In this document: in pieces, positions 52,489 to 61,376 of the stretch | Numbering within the stretch: position 1 is the first letter of the stretch | Layout of the letters: each line of letters begins with the position of its first letter | Assembly: GCA_947502355.1 (NCBI GenBank) | Contig: CANMZP010000012.1 | Coordinates: 1 to 64,000, forward strand | Length of the DNA stretch: 64,000 nucleotides | Source of the DNA: an uncultured Thalassotalea sp. | Lineage (GTDB): Bacteria; Pseudomonadota; Gammaproteobacteria; Enterobacterales; Alteromonadaceae | Direction: 5' to 3' | Position numbers and translations under genes: made by a program | Notes under the pieces: model-generated | The model's database searches: none | What the model was told of the DNA's origin: nothing | Seen by the model: the letters and a program-made list of their open reading frames with translations, nothing else

Positions 52489-52584
52489 CGGTCGGTGACG
52501 ACCACACAAAACTTGTGTAATTACAATAACATCATGTATTGTTAACTTACAAATATTAAACGTCGGCCAAAGTCGTCTTTGAGC
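52489..52584 (+). repeat. 96 bp dispersed repeat, copy 2
   Basis: Same orientation as 924-1019 with two differences. Here the ACACAA-AAC-TTGTGT stem is perfect. It lies just outside the right end of the transposase element and is followed by sequence not shared with the first copy. Confidence 0.85.
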
Positions 52585-52657
52585 TTGAAGAGGACGTTAG
52601 CCTGAACGACTTGCTAATGTCCGGTAAGCTAACTAACCGGTCAAAATAAACATCCAT

Positions 52658-53161
52658 TCAGAAATCGTACAATTTATTCTCTATTGATACGTTCTGCCAT
52701 TGTGCTTCCCCCCCCCCCACATGTCGACCTCTTGGGTCGTGATGGGTCCGATGAACTACCCCGCCCTTGTTATTCCATTCGTTCGCACCAAAAGATTCCA
52801 CTTGGTCACCGGTTGATAATGAGGTGATTTTTGCCGCCAAATCAATATTGTGGGCGATTAGTAAGGTTTGTCCGTTGGCGAGCTTTAATATAAATCTTTG
52901 ATGGCGACTGCCTTTGTTGTCATCTGGCAATATTCTTATCACTTTACCAAGCCCCTGTACTTGGACATCGCTTTGTCGATTTTTATATGCTTGCTCTATT
53001 TTGCTGTCAAAAGCACTGGGGTTATTTGAGGCCATTGTTGCTTTTGTTGCTTTTGTTGCTTTTGATGCAATTAAGGGGACAGAGGTTGATGTTGTATTAG
53101 ATGGGTTCGTCCATTGGTATATACCGGCCACAACTAAAACAATGATGATGATTTTTTTCAT
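52658..53161 (-). CDS. DUF3465 protein, apparently frameshifted at its C-terminus
   Basis: This protein has a single N-terminal membrane anchor (about 3-17), a linker with KATKATKATM coded by a 9-base tandem repeat, and then the DUF3465 domain: VIRILPDDNKGSRHQRFILK, TLLIAHNIDLAAKI, NEWNNKGGVVHRTHHDPRGRH. The family normally ends GG-W-x-KHNGKTYQ. Here a run of 11 G on the coding strand (52708-52718) shifts the frame, giving the odd tail EAQWQNVSIENKLYDF. With 10 or 13 G the tail would read KHNGRTYQ and stop at the expected place. Function of the family is unknown. Confidence 0.8.
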   Translation of the reverse strand: MKKIIIIVLVVAGIYQWTNPSNTTSTSVPLIASKATKATKATMASNNPSAFDSKIEQAYKNRQSDVQVQGLGKVIRILPDDNKGSRHQRFILKLANGQTLLIAHNIDLAAKITSLSTGDQVESFGANEWNNKGGVVHRTHHDPRGRHVGGGEAQWQNVSIENKLYDF

Positions 53162-53287
53162 GCGTAAGCTTTCCTTTGCTTTTTTATTTTAAGCAACTAA
53201 TTTAAAACAATAAAGTGGATTGGTTTATAGCTTTATTGGGTTTAGTTATTGGCTTTGCTTATTGCTATCGCCACTTTCTTTTTCGGC

Positions 53288-53848
53288 TTACCATTTTACA
53301 ATGCCACGAGTCACTTTTATGCCGCCAACAATTATTGAACCACCTAAGTCTTTTGCTAAGCGTAATAAGGTTTTATGGAAGCCATAATTTGGGAATGCGG
53401 CTTCGACCCTTTTTATTTCGGCTTTGCTGACCCCTTTTTTTACCATGCCTTGTGATGCATCTATCCAGTCTGCTTTGCGGCACGCTTCGATGACGTGTTG
53501 ATGCGGGCCTTTGTACGGCATGATTTTATGGTGCCAATGAATTGCCCCTTTAAGCGCCTCGGGCTCCAAGCCCCAACCGTGCTTTTTATTATCTTGTAAG
53601 GCGAGTGCTTCTGATGGCTCAAGGTAGGCAAGTTCGCGATCGGTCCATAGGCCAATATCGTGATAAACAAAGGCGGTTTCAACCAGCGGCTCTAACAATG
53701 GATCGTTGTTTAAAAAGTGCATTGCATAGGTAATTGTGCGATAAACATGGTTTCGATAACCGGCAAAGTCTTTGCCAATTTCTTTTTCATATCGAGCCAG
53801 TAGCTCTTCAACCCTTGGGCGATTAAGCTCAATGTTAATTTCAGTCAT
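53288..53848 (-). CDS. HD-domain phosphohydrolase
   Basis: This 186-residue protein has the HD-type metal site: His34 (YRNHVYRT), His-Asp in AFVYHDIGLWTD at about 63-64, the pair in GAIHWHHKIMPY at about 103-106, and Asp in ACRKADWIDAS. HD proteins hydrolyse phosphate esters, often nucleotides. The substrate cannot be told. The neighbouring YtoQ gene is divergent. Length is normal for single-domain HD proteins. Confidence 0.8.
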   Translation of the reverse strand: MTEINIELNRPRVEELLARYEKEIGKDFAGYRNHVYRTITYAMHFLNNDPLLEPLVETAFVYHDIGLWTDRELAYLEPSEALALQDNKKHGWGLEPEALKGAIHWHHKIMPYKGPHQHVIEACRKADWIDASQGMVKKGVSKAEIKRVEAAFPNYGFHKTLLRLAKDLGGSIIVGGIKVTRGIVKW

Positions 53849-54007
53849 TATTAACCCTTTTTATCTTCGTTAAACACACTTATGACTTTGCCTTGTGAAT
53901 ATAACAAACAATACTTTGCTGTGTAAAAGGCGTTTTCGCGTTACTGGCCTTGAATATCTGCACAATACCCAGTAATTTCAGGGTAAAAACTATTAATGGG
54001 AAACACT

Positions 54008-54448
54008 ATGCGCTTTACCGTTTATCTTTCAGGTGAAATTCACACCGATTGGCGTCAACAAATTATTCAAGGCTGCCAAGCATTAAACTTACCGGTTAAC
54101 TTTACCTCTGCAGTAACAAACCATGCCGCCAGTGACGCCGCTGGTGATTGCCTTGGTGGTGAGTCGGAAAACTTTTGGCGCGACCATAAGTCCGCGAAAG
54201 TAAATGCCATTCGCATTAAAACCTTAATCAAACAATGTGATTTGGCGGTGATTCGATTTGGCGACAAATATCGTCAATGGAATGCCGCGTTCGACGCTGG
54301 GGTATGTGCCGCTTGGGATAAACCTTATATTACCTTACACGATGAGTCGCTCGTGCATGCTTTAAAAGAAGTCGACGGACAGGCGCAAGCTTGGGCCACA
54401 AGCCCAGAGCAAATTATTGAAATAATAAAATACACCTTGCAGGAATAG
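54008..54448 (+). CDS. ytoQ: YtoQ-family protein
   Basis: This is a conserved small protein of the YtoQ family, related in fold to nucleoside 2-deoxyribosyltransferases. Typical parts are the start MRFTVYLSGEIHTDWR, the middle LGGESENFWRDHKSAKVNAIR, DLAVIRFGDKYRQWNAAFDAG and a late YITLHDESLVHALKEVD. I chose the ATG at 54008, giving 146 residues, because the family begins with MxxTVYLSGEIH; an ATG four codons upstream (53996) is also open. Its biochemical role is not established. Confidence 0.88.
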   Translation: MRFTVYLSGEIHTDWRQQIIQGCQALNLPVNFTSAVTNHAASDAAGDCLGGESENFWRDHKSAKVNAIRIKTLIKQCDLAVIRFGDKYRQWNAAFDAGVCAAWDKPYITLHDESLVHALKEVDGQAQAWATSPEQIIEIIKYTLQE

Positions 54449-54477
54449 CTTGGCTATTTGAATATGTTTCGGACATA

Positions 54478-54566
<89 letters not shown>

Positions 54567-54581
54567 TAGATGTAAAACCGC

Positions 54582-56651
54582 TTAAGCTTTATCTTCGGCT
54601 TTTTTATCGCCGTTTTTGGCTTCCATTTTGGCTTTATGGTCAACCTCATAATCTGGCATATCTTTGTTGCCATCGATTAAGTAGTTATCCATCCAACGCA
54701 TTAAACGTAAACTGTAGTCGTATTGTGCTGGGGCTTTACGGTTACCATGGCCTTCGCCTGGGTAGTACACTAAACGCACGTCTTTACCGTGAACTTTCAT
54801 GTAACGGTACATTTCCATTGATTGCGCTGGGTGAACACGAGGGTCCGCTTTACCGTGCATGATCAATAGCGGTGTTTCAGACTGCTGTGCCCAGTAAATT
54901 GGGCTGCGCTCTAAGTAGTACTGCCACTTGTCCCAAGGGTAAGAGCGAGCGTGTACTAGGTGCATTTCGTTAGAAATATCGGTGGTACCAAACTTAGATA
55001 ACTGGTTTGAAATACCAACAAACATAACGCTTGCCGCAAAGTGCTTAGTAAGTTTGGTTGCAGCCCAAGCCGATGCATAACCACCGTATGAACCACCCGT
55101 AATACCAACGCGCTTGCTATCAACTAAGCCCATTTCAACTAAGTAGTCTTTCATGTCGACTAAGTCATTAAATTCGCCACCCGCGTAATCATTTTGACCC
55201 AGCTTTGAGTAGTCAACGCCTTTACCCGTTGAACCACGGTAGTTCGGGTAAAATACCGCGTAACCACGGGCTGCACCCATTTGACCAGGTTTTGAATAAG
55301 CCGTTAACCAACCATTTTTCTCGTGCGATTCTGGACCACCGTGAACCTGCATGATCAACGGGTAACGTGTACCTTCTTGGTAATCTAATGGGTAAACTAA
55401 AATACCGCCCACTTCCACACCGTCACGGGCTTTCATGGTAATGCTTTCTTGTTTAGCAAAACGCTTATCGGCAAGCCATGGGTTAGAGTCGGTTAACTTG
55501 CTCACTTTATTGCCACGAACCATAAACACTTCATTAGGGTGTTTGGCTGTGTGGCCGTTTACCATCATGGTTTTATCTGAATCAGAAACCGTTAAGTTTG
55601 AAGCGATAAATTTACCCGGTTTAACAATGGTTTTGTATTTGTTCGAACCAGGTTTAATGGAAGCAATCACTGACTCAGTATTTACTTGCGCAATAAAGTT
55701 TAAGGTGTCTTTTTTATTAGACCATTCGATATCCGATACGTGGCCTTTAAAACCCGGTAACCAGTCGCTTACTTTACCCGTTTCGGTATTGGCTAAAAAC
55801 AAACGGCCCGCAGCAGGGTCGTGTTTGTCTTGCGCGCCAATAATGGCAACGTAGTCACCACTTGGAGAGAACTCAGCTTGGTTAAGCTTTCCTTCGGTGG
55901 TTAATGACAAGGTCACCTTCATTGAGTCCAAATCCATAACATGCCACTGAGACTGAGTCATCGAGTCGTCAATTAACGCCGTTGGCTGAGTTTTTACCAG
56001 TAACTGCTCTGCATCATCCGACCAATTCATATCCGATACATACGCGTCAATATCAATGGCTTGTGGCGTTAAAGGTCTGTTAGCAATGCCTAAATCGGTA
56101 ATGAATAGTTGCTTATTGTCTAAGCCCATTTCATACACTTCGGCTTTAAAGCCTAGCTCTTGCAGTTTCTTTTCAGACTTATCTTTGGCAGGCATGGCCA
56201 ATAAAGCAACTTTATCGCCTTTTGGGCTAATGTCGTAGCTACTAATAGAGGTTTCTTTGAGTGCCATTACCTTCTGGCTTTCACCACCGTTAACCGGGAT
56301 ACGGTAAAGCGAGGTAAATTTGTCGTCTTTTTGTTTTGCTAAAAAGTAGATAAATTGCCCATCTGGTGACCACTCTAAACGGCTGACACTGGTTTTACCG
56401 GTAATAAATGGACGCTCATTGCCCTTGGTATCGCTAATGTAAAGCTCGCTGTAGTTGGCACCGTCTTTATCAACATAAAGCTCTCGCGCTAATTTACGAG
56501 TGTAAGCAACGTAATCGCCACTTGGGCTTACCGCTGTTTGCATTACGTATTCAATATTTGGAATGTCATCGATGGTGATGGTGTTGTTTGCCATTGCATT
56601 GCCAGCCATTAAGCTCGCCGTGATCGCAAACAAAGATTTTACTTTATTCAT
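54582..56651 (-). CDS. S9-family prolyl-oligopeptidase-like peptidase
   Basis: This 689-residue secreted serine peptidase is of the S9C acylaminoacyl-peptidase type. A signal peptide covers about residues 1-21. A WD40-like beta-propeller (about 35-400) is followed by the alpha/beta-hydrolase domain with the triad Ser521 (GGSYGGYAS), Asp603 (HGKADPRVHP) and His635 (GEGHGNRK). It would cleave short peptides in the periplasm. The C-terminal tail KMEAKNGDKKAEDKA is charged and unusual. Length is normal. Its 3' end carries the ATTT repeat tract. Confidence 0.93.
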   Translation of the reverse strand: MNKVKSLFAITASLMAGNAMANNTITIDDIPNIEYVMQTAVSPSGDYVAYTRKLARELYVDKDGANYSELYISDTKGNERPFITGKTSVSRLEWSPDGQFIYFLAKQKDDKFTSLYRIPVNGGESQKVMALKETSISSYDISPKGDKVALLAMPAKDKSEKKLQELGFKAEVYEMGLDNKQLFITDLGIANRPLTPQAIDIDAYVSDMNWSDDAEQLLVKTQPTALIDDSMTQSQWHVMDLDSMKVTLSLTTEGKLNQAEFSPSGDYVAIIGAQDKHDPAAGRLFLANTETGKVSDWLPGFKGHVSDIEWSNKKDTLNFIAQVNTESVIASIKPGSNKYKTIVKPGKFIASNLTVSDSDKTMMVNGHTAKHPNEVFMVRGNKVSKLTDSNPWLADKRFAKQESITMKARDGVEVGGILVYPLDYQEGTRYPLIMQVHGGPESHEKNGWLTAYSKPGQMGAARGYAVFYPNYRGSTGKGVDYSKLGQNDYAGGEFNDLVDMKDYLVEMGLVDSKRVGITGGSYGGYASAWAATKLTKHFAASVMFVGISNQLSKFGTTDISNEMHLVHARSYPWDKWQYYLERSPIYWAQQSETPLLIMHGKADPRVHPAQSMEMYRYMKVHGKDVRLVYYPGEGHGNRKAPAQYDYSLRLMRWMDNYLIDGNKDMPDYEVDHKAKMEAKNGDKKAEDKA

Positions 56652-57126
56652 AGTTTAATTTTTCTCTGTTTTTATGTTCTCGATTTGGATATCTATATTT
56701 TTATCAAATGAGTTCTTATCGGAGTTAACTTTCTTTTACTACCAGCAAATAGTATCGGAAAATCCGACAAAGGCAAAATATGTTTATTTACAGAAAGTCC
56801 TTTTTGTAAACGTCCAAATACGATGGAGGGAAATTTGATCTGCACCAATTTTAACACTTTGTCACATTAAGGCATTGATTAATATCAGTGTTCACATCGC
56901 TTAACGGAAGGATTAACACGAAGAAAAACCGCCCGCTAAAGTTACCATAAGCCACCATAACGGCTCTAGCGGGCCCGGTAAATTTAGTTGACAGCGACCA
57001 CTTTAATCACTTACTTTCACAAAGAAAGTTCAATAAGTACTTGAAGAACTAACGGCTTTTTACCTCATTAAGGCTAGAATAACTTGGTGATTATCATCAA
57101 GCCCCCATAATAAAGATAAGAATGAT
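56652..57126. other. Intergenic stretch with a possible minus-strand terminator
   Basis: No gene is visible. The only clear structure is the hairpin at 56931-56974. It lies between the divergent S9-peptidase and AraC-regulator genes, where no terminator for a known gene is expected. Confidence 0.45.
56931..56974 (-). terminator. Orphan terminator-like hairpin
   Basis: GCCCGCTA (56931-56938) pairs with TAGCGGGC (56967-56974), and on the minus strand the stem is followed by GGTTTTTCTT. No gene ends here on that strand, so it might end a small RNA starting within about 150 bases upstream. Confidence 0.45.
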
Positions 57127-58140
57127 ATGCAGCAACTCGATTCAAATTGGAGCATTTACAGTCCATTAGTAAGCTCCATCGTTCAGGCTGGTGAGCAACT
57201 AGGCGCCCCGGTTGATGCCTTATTAAAGAAAGTCAACATAGATAAACAGCTTCTAAAGAGCCCAGAACATCGTTTTTCCGTTGCCCAGGTATTCGAACTA
57301 TTTGAACTCACTGCAAGCTTTACTAATCGTTCAGATTTAGGAATTTATGTGGGGCGTATCCTCTATATTAACTGCCTTAACCTGCAACTCTATATGTCTA
57401 CCGTCTGTCGTACGTTTCGCGAATACGTTAACCTGATCCCCAGCCAACTGCGGATTAACGGTGATATTGGTGAAGTTGTTATGAAAGCAGAAAACCAATT
57501 TGTGCGACTTGAATGGCATCCATTATGGCAACCAAGTGCACAGCAACGCTTTCTTAGCGATATAGTACTCACGATGTCGGCCGCGATTGTAAATTCCCTA
57601 TGTTTATTGCCCATTCCCGTTGAGCAAGCGCATTTTAGTTATAACAAGCCAGAGAGCCTTACGTTATTGCGAACCACTTTTGGCGATAAGCTGCATTTTG
57701 TCCAAGGTGTAAGCTGTCTGTATTTTTCAAGAGATTCTCTGAATTACCCTTTAACCCGATTAAATGGCGATTTAAATTCCACCTTAACCCGTCCGGTCGA
57801 TCACTTATTTGGTGAACAGCAACCCAAAGATAGTCTTATTAGCCAAATACATCAGACCCTTTCAAGGCTCTTACCGCAAGGTGACATCAATATTGACAGG
57901 GTTGCAGCTGAGTTAAATATGTCACGTCGCACCCTGCAACGACGTTTATCCGAACGAGATACCCAATTTCTGCAAATTTTGCAGCAAATACGGTCAGACT
58001 TGGCGATAAAATACTTATCTGATGAACGACTCAGCGTAACTGAAATTGCCTTTATGCTTGGCTATCGTGATCAAGGGTCATTTTCTACCGCCTTTAAATC
58101 CTGGCATGGCATGGCTCCTATAGAATACCGTTTTCGATAA
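57127..58140 (+). CDS. AraC-family transcriptional regulator
   Basis: This 337-residue regulator has an N-terminal ligand-binding domain of the arabinose-binding type found in OruR- and MmsR-like proteins (about 15-205), and a C-terminal double helix-turn-helix (about 240-335) with VAAELNMSRRTLQRRLSERD and VTEIAFMLGYRDQGSFSTAFKSWHGM. It precedes the terpene/acyl-CoA operon in the same direction, with a terminator between, and is a likely activator of that operon. Its ligand is unknown. Confidence 0.9.
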   Translation: MQQLDSNWSIYSPLVSSIVQAGEQLGAPVDALLKKVNIDKQLLKSPEHRFSVAQVFELFELTASFTNRSDLGIYVGRILYINCLNLQLYMSTVCRTFREYVNLIPSQLRINGDIGEVVMKAENQFVRLEWHPLWQPSAQQRFLSDIVLTMSAAIVNSLCLLPIPVEQAHFSYNKPESLTLLRTTFGDKLHFVQGVSCLYFSRDSLNYPLTRLNGDLNSTLTRPVDHLFGEQQPKDSLISQIHQTLSRLLPQGDINIDRVAAELNMSRRTLQRRLSERDTQFLQILQQIRSDLAIKYLSDERLSVTEIAFMLGYRDQGSFSTAFKSWHGMAPIEYRFR

Positions 58141-58525
58141 AAACCTACTCAATAACAAAGCATTTATGGCCCTTGCTATAAAGCCAACAATAGCCCTATT
58201 GTCGGCTTTGATTGCGTTTTTTGACGGTTGATTATTGGTTACCGACTAGACAAATTAAAACACCGCAAACATCAAATACCTCCCTTTCTTTGCGAATAAT
58301 TTCAGCAACCTAACCTTTTTCTGCAATTGGCACGAATTCCCAATCAGTTGGCACCTATAAAAAAGCACTCGATGAATATCACCTATAGAGTGGTAATTAT
58401 CGATAAGGAAGCTCAGCTCTATTACGTTAAATCGCAAATCGGATAAATATTTCAAAACAAAGATTATCGTTAGCACGAAAAAATAGAGCCCATTAAAAAG
58501 AATAGTAATCGTTAGGAGGCTAACC
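58141..58525. other. Intergenic stretch upstream of the terpene operon
   Basis: It holds the terminator of the AraC gene (58180-58209) and the presumed promoter of the acyl-CoA operon. A TAGGAGG ribosome-binding site lies just before the next ATG. No gene or clear operator was recognised. Confidence 0.5.
58180..58209 (+). terminator. Terminator after the AraC regulator
   Basis: AAAGCCAACAATAG and CTATTGTCGGCTTT form a 14 bp stem with one mismatch and a two-base loop. A T-run (GTTTTTTG) follows a few bases later. Confidence 0.7.
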
Positions 58526-59683
58526 ATGCATTTTACAGAAGAACATGAAGCGATGCGCAGTTCCATTGCCCAATTTATTGATAAAGAAATCAATCCATAC
58601 TGCGATAAGTGGGAACAAGACGGCATATTCCCTGCTCATGATTTATTTAAAAAAATGGGTGAATTAGGTGTACTGGGGATTTCAAAACCTCAAGCCTATG
58701 GTGGCATGGGCCTAGACTATAGTTACCAGATTATCTTCGCCGAAGAGCTTGGTCGTATTGTTAGCGCGGGTGTTGGTATGGCCATAGGCGTACAAACCGA
58801 TATGTCGACGCCTGCGATAGCAAAATTTGGCAGCAACTACATTAAGGACGCATTTCTATCTAAAGCGATAAGCGGTGAAGCGGTTTTCTCTATCGCGGTA
58901 AGTGAGCCACAAGCAGGCTCTGATGTTGCCAATATTAAAACCAGCGCCGTAAAAGACGGTGATGATTACCTTATTAACGGCACCAAAATGTGGATCACCA
59001 ATGCCACCCAAGCCGATTATTTATGCCTGCTCGCCAATACGGGTGGCGATAACCCACATAAATGTAAATCACTTATCGTTGTACCGACCAACCTGCCAGG
59101 CATTTCTTTCTCTGAAAAGCTGGATAAGTTAGGGATGCGCTCGTCAGATACCGCGCAAATCTTTTTTGACAATGTCCGAGTACCTCAAAAAAACCTGATT
59201 GGTGAAGAAGGTATGGGGTTTACCTATCAAATGCTGCAATTTCAGGAAGAGCGTCTATTTTGCGCCGCCAACACATTAAAAGCGATGGAACATTGCATTA
59301 ATACGACCATTGAGTACACAAGAGAGCGCCTAGCATTTGGTAAGCCATTATTAGATCAACAAACCATTCATTTTCGATTAGCCGAACTACAGACCGAAGT
59401 CGAGGCCTTACGAGCGCTTGTTTATGATGCGGTTGAGGGCTACATCAATGATGAGGATGTAACACTTAAGGCATCGATGGCAAAACTAAAAGCCGGCCGG
59501 TTAGTACGTGAAGTTACCGATTCTTGTCTGCAATACTGGGGCGGCATGGGCTTTATGTGGGACAACCCCGTTTCTCGTGCATACCGTGATCAACGACTCT
59601 GTTCGATTGGCGGCGGTGCCGATGAAGTGATGTTAAACATTATTGCCAAAAAAATGGGCACGTTACCGAAAAATAAAAAATAA
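58526..59683 (+). CDS. Acyl-CoA dehydrogenase, AtuD-like (citronellyl-CoA)
   Basis: This 385-residue flavoprotein is an acyl-CoA dehydrogenase with the family motifs GISKPQAYGGMGLDY, SIAVSEPQAGSDVANIKT, KMWITNATQAD, QDRLxF-like FQEERLF and the C-terminal YRDQRLCSIGGGADEVML. It would oxidise an acyl-CoA to the 2-enoyl-CoA. The neighbours are both subunits of a geranyl-CoA-type carboxylase and AtuA, so it is probably the citronellyl-CoA dehydrogenase (AtuD) of the acyclic terpene pathway. A strong TAGGAGG before the ATG indicates the first gene of the operon. An isovaleryl-CoA-type substrate is the alternative. Confidence 0.88.
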   Translation: MHFTEEHEAMRSSIAQFIDKEINPYCDKWEQDGIFPAHDLFKKMGELGVLGISKPQAYGGMGLDYSYQIIFAEELGRIVSAGVGMAIGVQTDMSTPAIAKFGSNYIKDAFLSKAISGEAVFSIAVSEPQAGSDVANIKTSAVKDGDDYLINGTKMWITNATQADYLCLLANTGGDNPHKCKSLIVVPTNLPGISFSEKLDKLGMRSSDTAQIFFDNVRVPQKNLIGEEGMGFTYQMLQFQEERLFCAANTLKAMEHCINTTIEYTRERLAFGKPLLDQQTIHFRLAELQTEVEALRALVYDAVEGYINDEDVTLKASMAKLKAGRLVREVTDSCLQYWGGMGFMWDNPVSRAYRDQRLCSIGGGADEVMLNIIAKKMGTLPKNKK

Positions 59684-59741
59684 CATTAAGCAAAAATTAA
59701 ATATAAAAATTAATAAGTTAAGAATTAAAGGAAGTAACATT

Positions 59742-61364
59742 ATGGCGGTTATCGACTCTCAAATAGATACCCAGTCTGACGCGTTTAAACACAACGCAAA
59801 AGTCATGACAGCGGCGGTAGAAGAATTTCGTGGCATTGAACGTCGCGTCATTGAAGCGGCACAAAGTAAAGCGCCACGCTATATTAAAAAAGGCTTAATT
59901 CCACCACGTGAACGGTTAAGTTTATTACTCGATACAGGCACCCCTTTTCTTGAATTATCCACCTTATGTGGCTACATGCAGGAAGAGGATACCGATGGCT
60001 CTGCCGCTGGTGGCAGTTACATTGCGGGGATTGGCTATATCTCTGGCGTTCGCTGTTTGGTGGCCGTCGATGACTACCTAACCAAAGGGGGCAGTATTAC
60101 CCCATTAGCGTTTAAAAAACGCGCTCGCATTATGAACCTGTCGATGGATAATAAGTTACCATTGGTCACTTTGGCGCAAAGTGGCGGTGGCAACCTAAAA
60201 CTTATCGCCGACAATTTTGGTGAATCGGCAGAAACGTTCGCCCAACAATGCCGCTTATCGGCAGCCGGCATTCCACAAATTACCGTGGTTCATGGCAGTG
60301 CAACCGCTGGTGGTGCTTATCAGCCAACCTTATCCGATTACCTAATCTTAGTACGTAAGCAATCCACGATGTATTTGGCCGGGCCGCCTTTATTAAAAGC
60401 CGCTACCGGCGAAATCGCCACCGAAGAAGATCTTGGTGGTGCACAAATGCATAGCGAGATTGCCGGTACAAATGATTATTTGGCTGAAAATGATGCCGAT
60501 GGTATCCGTATTGCCCGCGATGTCACCAAAAAGTTAGGCTGGAACAAAAATCAGCCCTTACACGTGGTGCCAGAATTTAATCTGCCGCGTTATTCTAATG
60601 ACGAATTACGCGGTATCGTCCCCGCCGATCCAAAAACCCCCTTCGATATGCGTGAAGTTATTGCCCGCATTAGTGATGATTCAGACTTTCTTGAATTTAA
60701 AGGCGACTTTGATAATGGCACACTGTGTGGTCATATCGAAATTGAAGGCCAACCTTGTGGTGTTATTGGTAACAACAGCCCAATCACAGCCAAAGGCGCG
60801 GTTAAGGCAGCACAATTTATTCAGTTATGTGAACAATCTTCAACCCCCTTACTTTTCTTGGCAAATACAACCGGCTTCCTTGTTGGTACCGAGCCAGAGC
60901 AAGCCGGCATTATAAAGCACGGGGCTAAATACATTCAGGCCGTTACCAACTGTACCGTCCCCAAAATCACCATCATAGTTGGTGGTTCATATGGCGCTGG
61001 TAACTATGCGATGGCGGGACGTGGTATGAACCCACGCTTCCTTTTTGCCTGGCCACGCAGTGTCGTATCGGTGATGGGCGCGGCACAAGCGGGTAGCGTA
61101 ATGCGCCAGGTTGTTGAAGCCAAAATGGCTCGTAGCGGTGACATTACCGATGAAATGCGGGCAGCGGTAGACAAAATGGAACAAGAAACCATCAAGAACA
61201 TGGAAGATAAATCGAATGCCCTTGCCAACACCGCACGTGTTTGGGATGACGGCATCATAGATCCCGCCGACACCCGCAGTGTGGTTGCGTTCGCATTAAG
61301 TGTTTGTAGAGAAGCCGATGAACGTACGGTTAACAAAAATTCATTTGGTATCGGCCGTTTTTAA
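59742..61364 (+). CDS. atuC: Geranyl-CoA carboxylase beta subunit (carboxyltransferase)
   Basis: This carboxyltransferase subunit (540 residues from the ATG at 59742) carries the two crotonase-like halves of the acyl-CoA carboxylase family, with GGSITPLAFKKRARIMNLSM and VVHGSATAGGAYQPTLSDY in the first half and NTTGFLVGTEPEQAGIIKHG plus IVGGSYGAGNYAMAGRGM in the second. A longer frame opens at 59643 inside the previous gene, but GGAAG lies before 59742 and the family begins near there. The adjacent atuA gene favours geranyl-CoA over methylcrotonyl-CoA as substrate; both enzymes look alike. Confidence 0.87.
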   Translation: MAVIDSQIDTQSDAFKHNAKVMTAAVEEFRGIERRVIEAAQSKAPRYIKKGLIPPRERLSLLLDTGTPFLELSTLCGYMQEEDTDGSAAGGSYIAGIGYISGVRCLVAVDDYLTKGGSITPLAFKKRARIMNLSMDNKLPLVTLAQSGGGNLKLIADNFGESAETFAQQCRLSAAGIPQITVVHGSATAGGAYQPTLSDYLILVRKQSTMYLAGPPLLKAATGEIATEEDLGGAQMHSEIAGTNDYLAENDADGIRIARDVTKKLGWNKNQPLHVVPEFNLPRYSNDELRGIVPADPKTPFDMREVIARISDDSDFLEFKGDFDNGTLCGHIEIEGQPCGVIGNNSPITAKGAVKAAQFIQLCEQSSTPLLFLANTTGFLVGTEPEQAGIIKHGAKYIQAVTNCTVPKITIIVGGSYGAGNYAMAGRGMNPRFLFAWPRSVVSVMGAAQAGSVMRQVVEAKMARSGDITDEMRAAVDKMEQETIKNMEDKSNALANTARVWDDGIIDPADTRSVVAFALSVCREADERTVNKNSFGIGRF

Positions 61365-61376
61365 GGAAGTAATATA

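Noticed and set aside
49662-52492. Eight-base target duplication around the mobile element
   Set aside because: The bases flanking the inverted repeats (AGGTCAGT and TAAGCGGT) do not match.
924-52584. Integron attC sites as an explanation of the dispersed repeats
   Set aside because: No GTTRRRY/RYYYAAC core pairs or an integron integrase were seen, and copies do not alternate with cassettes.
59643-59741. Upstream extension of the carboxylase beta subunit
   Set aside because: The extra residues are Lys/Asn-rich, overlap the dehydrogenase gene and lack a ribosome-binding site, whereas GGAAG precedes the ATG at 59742.
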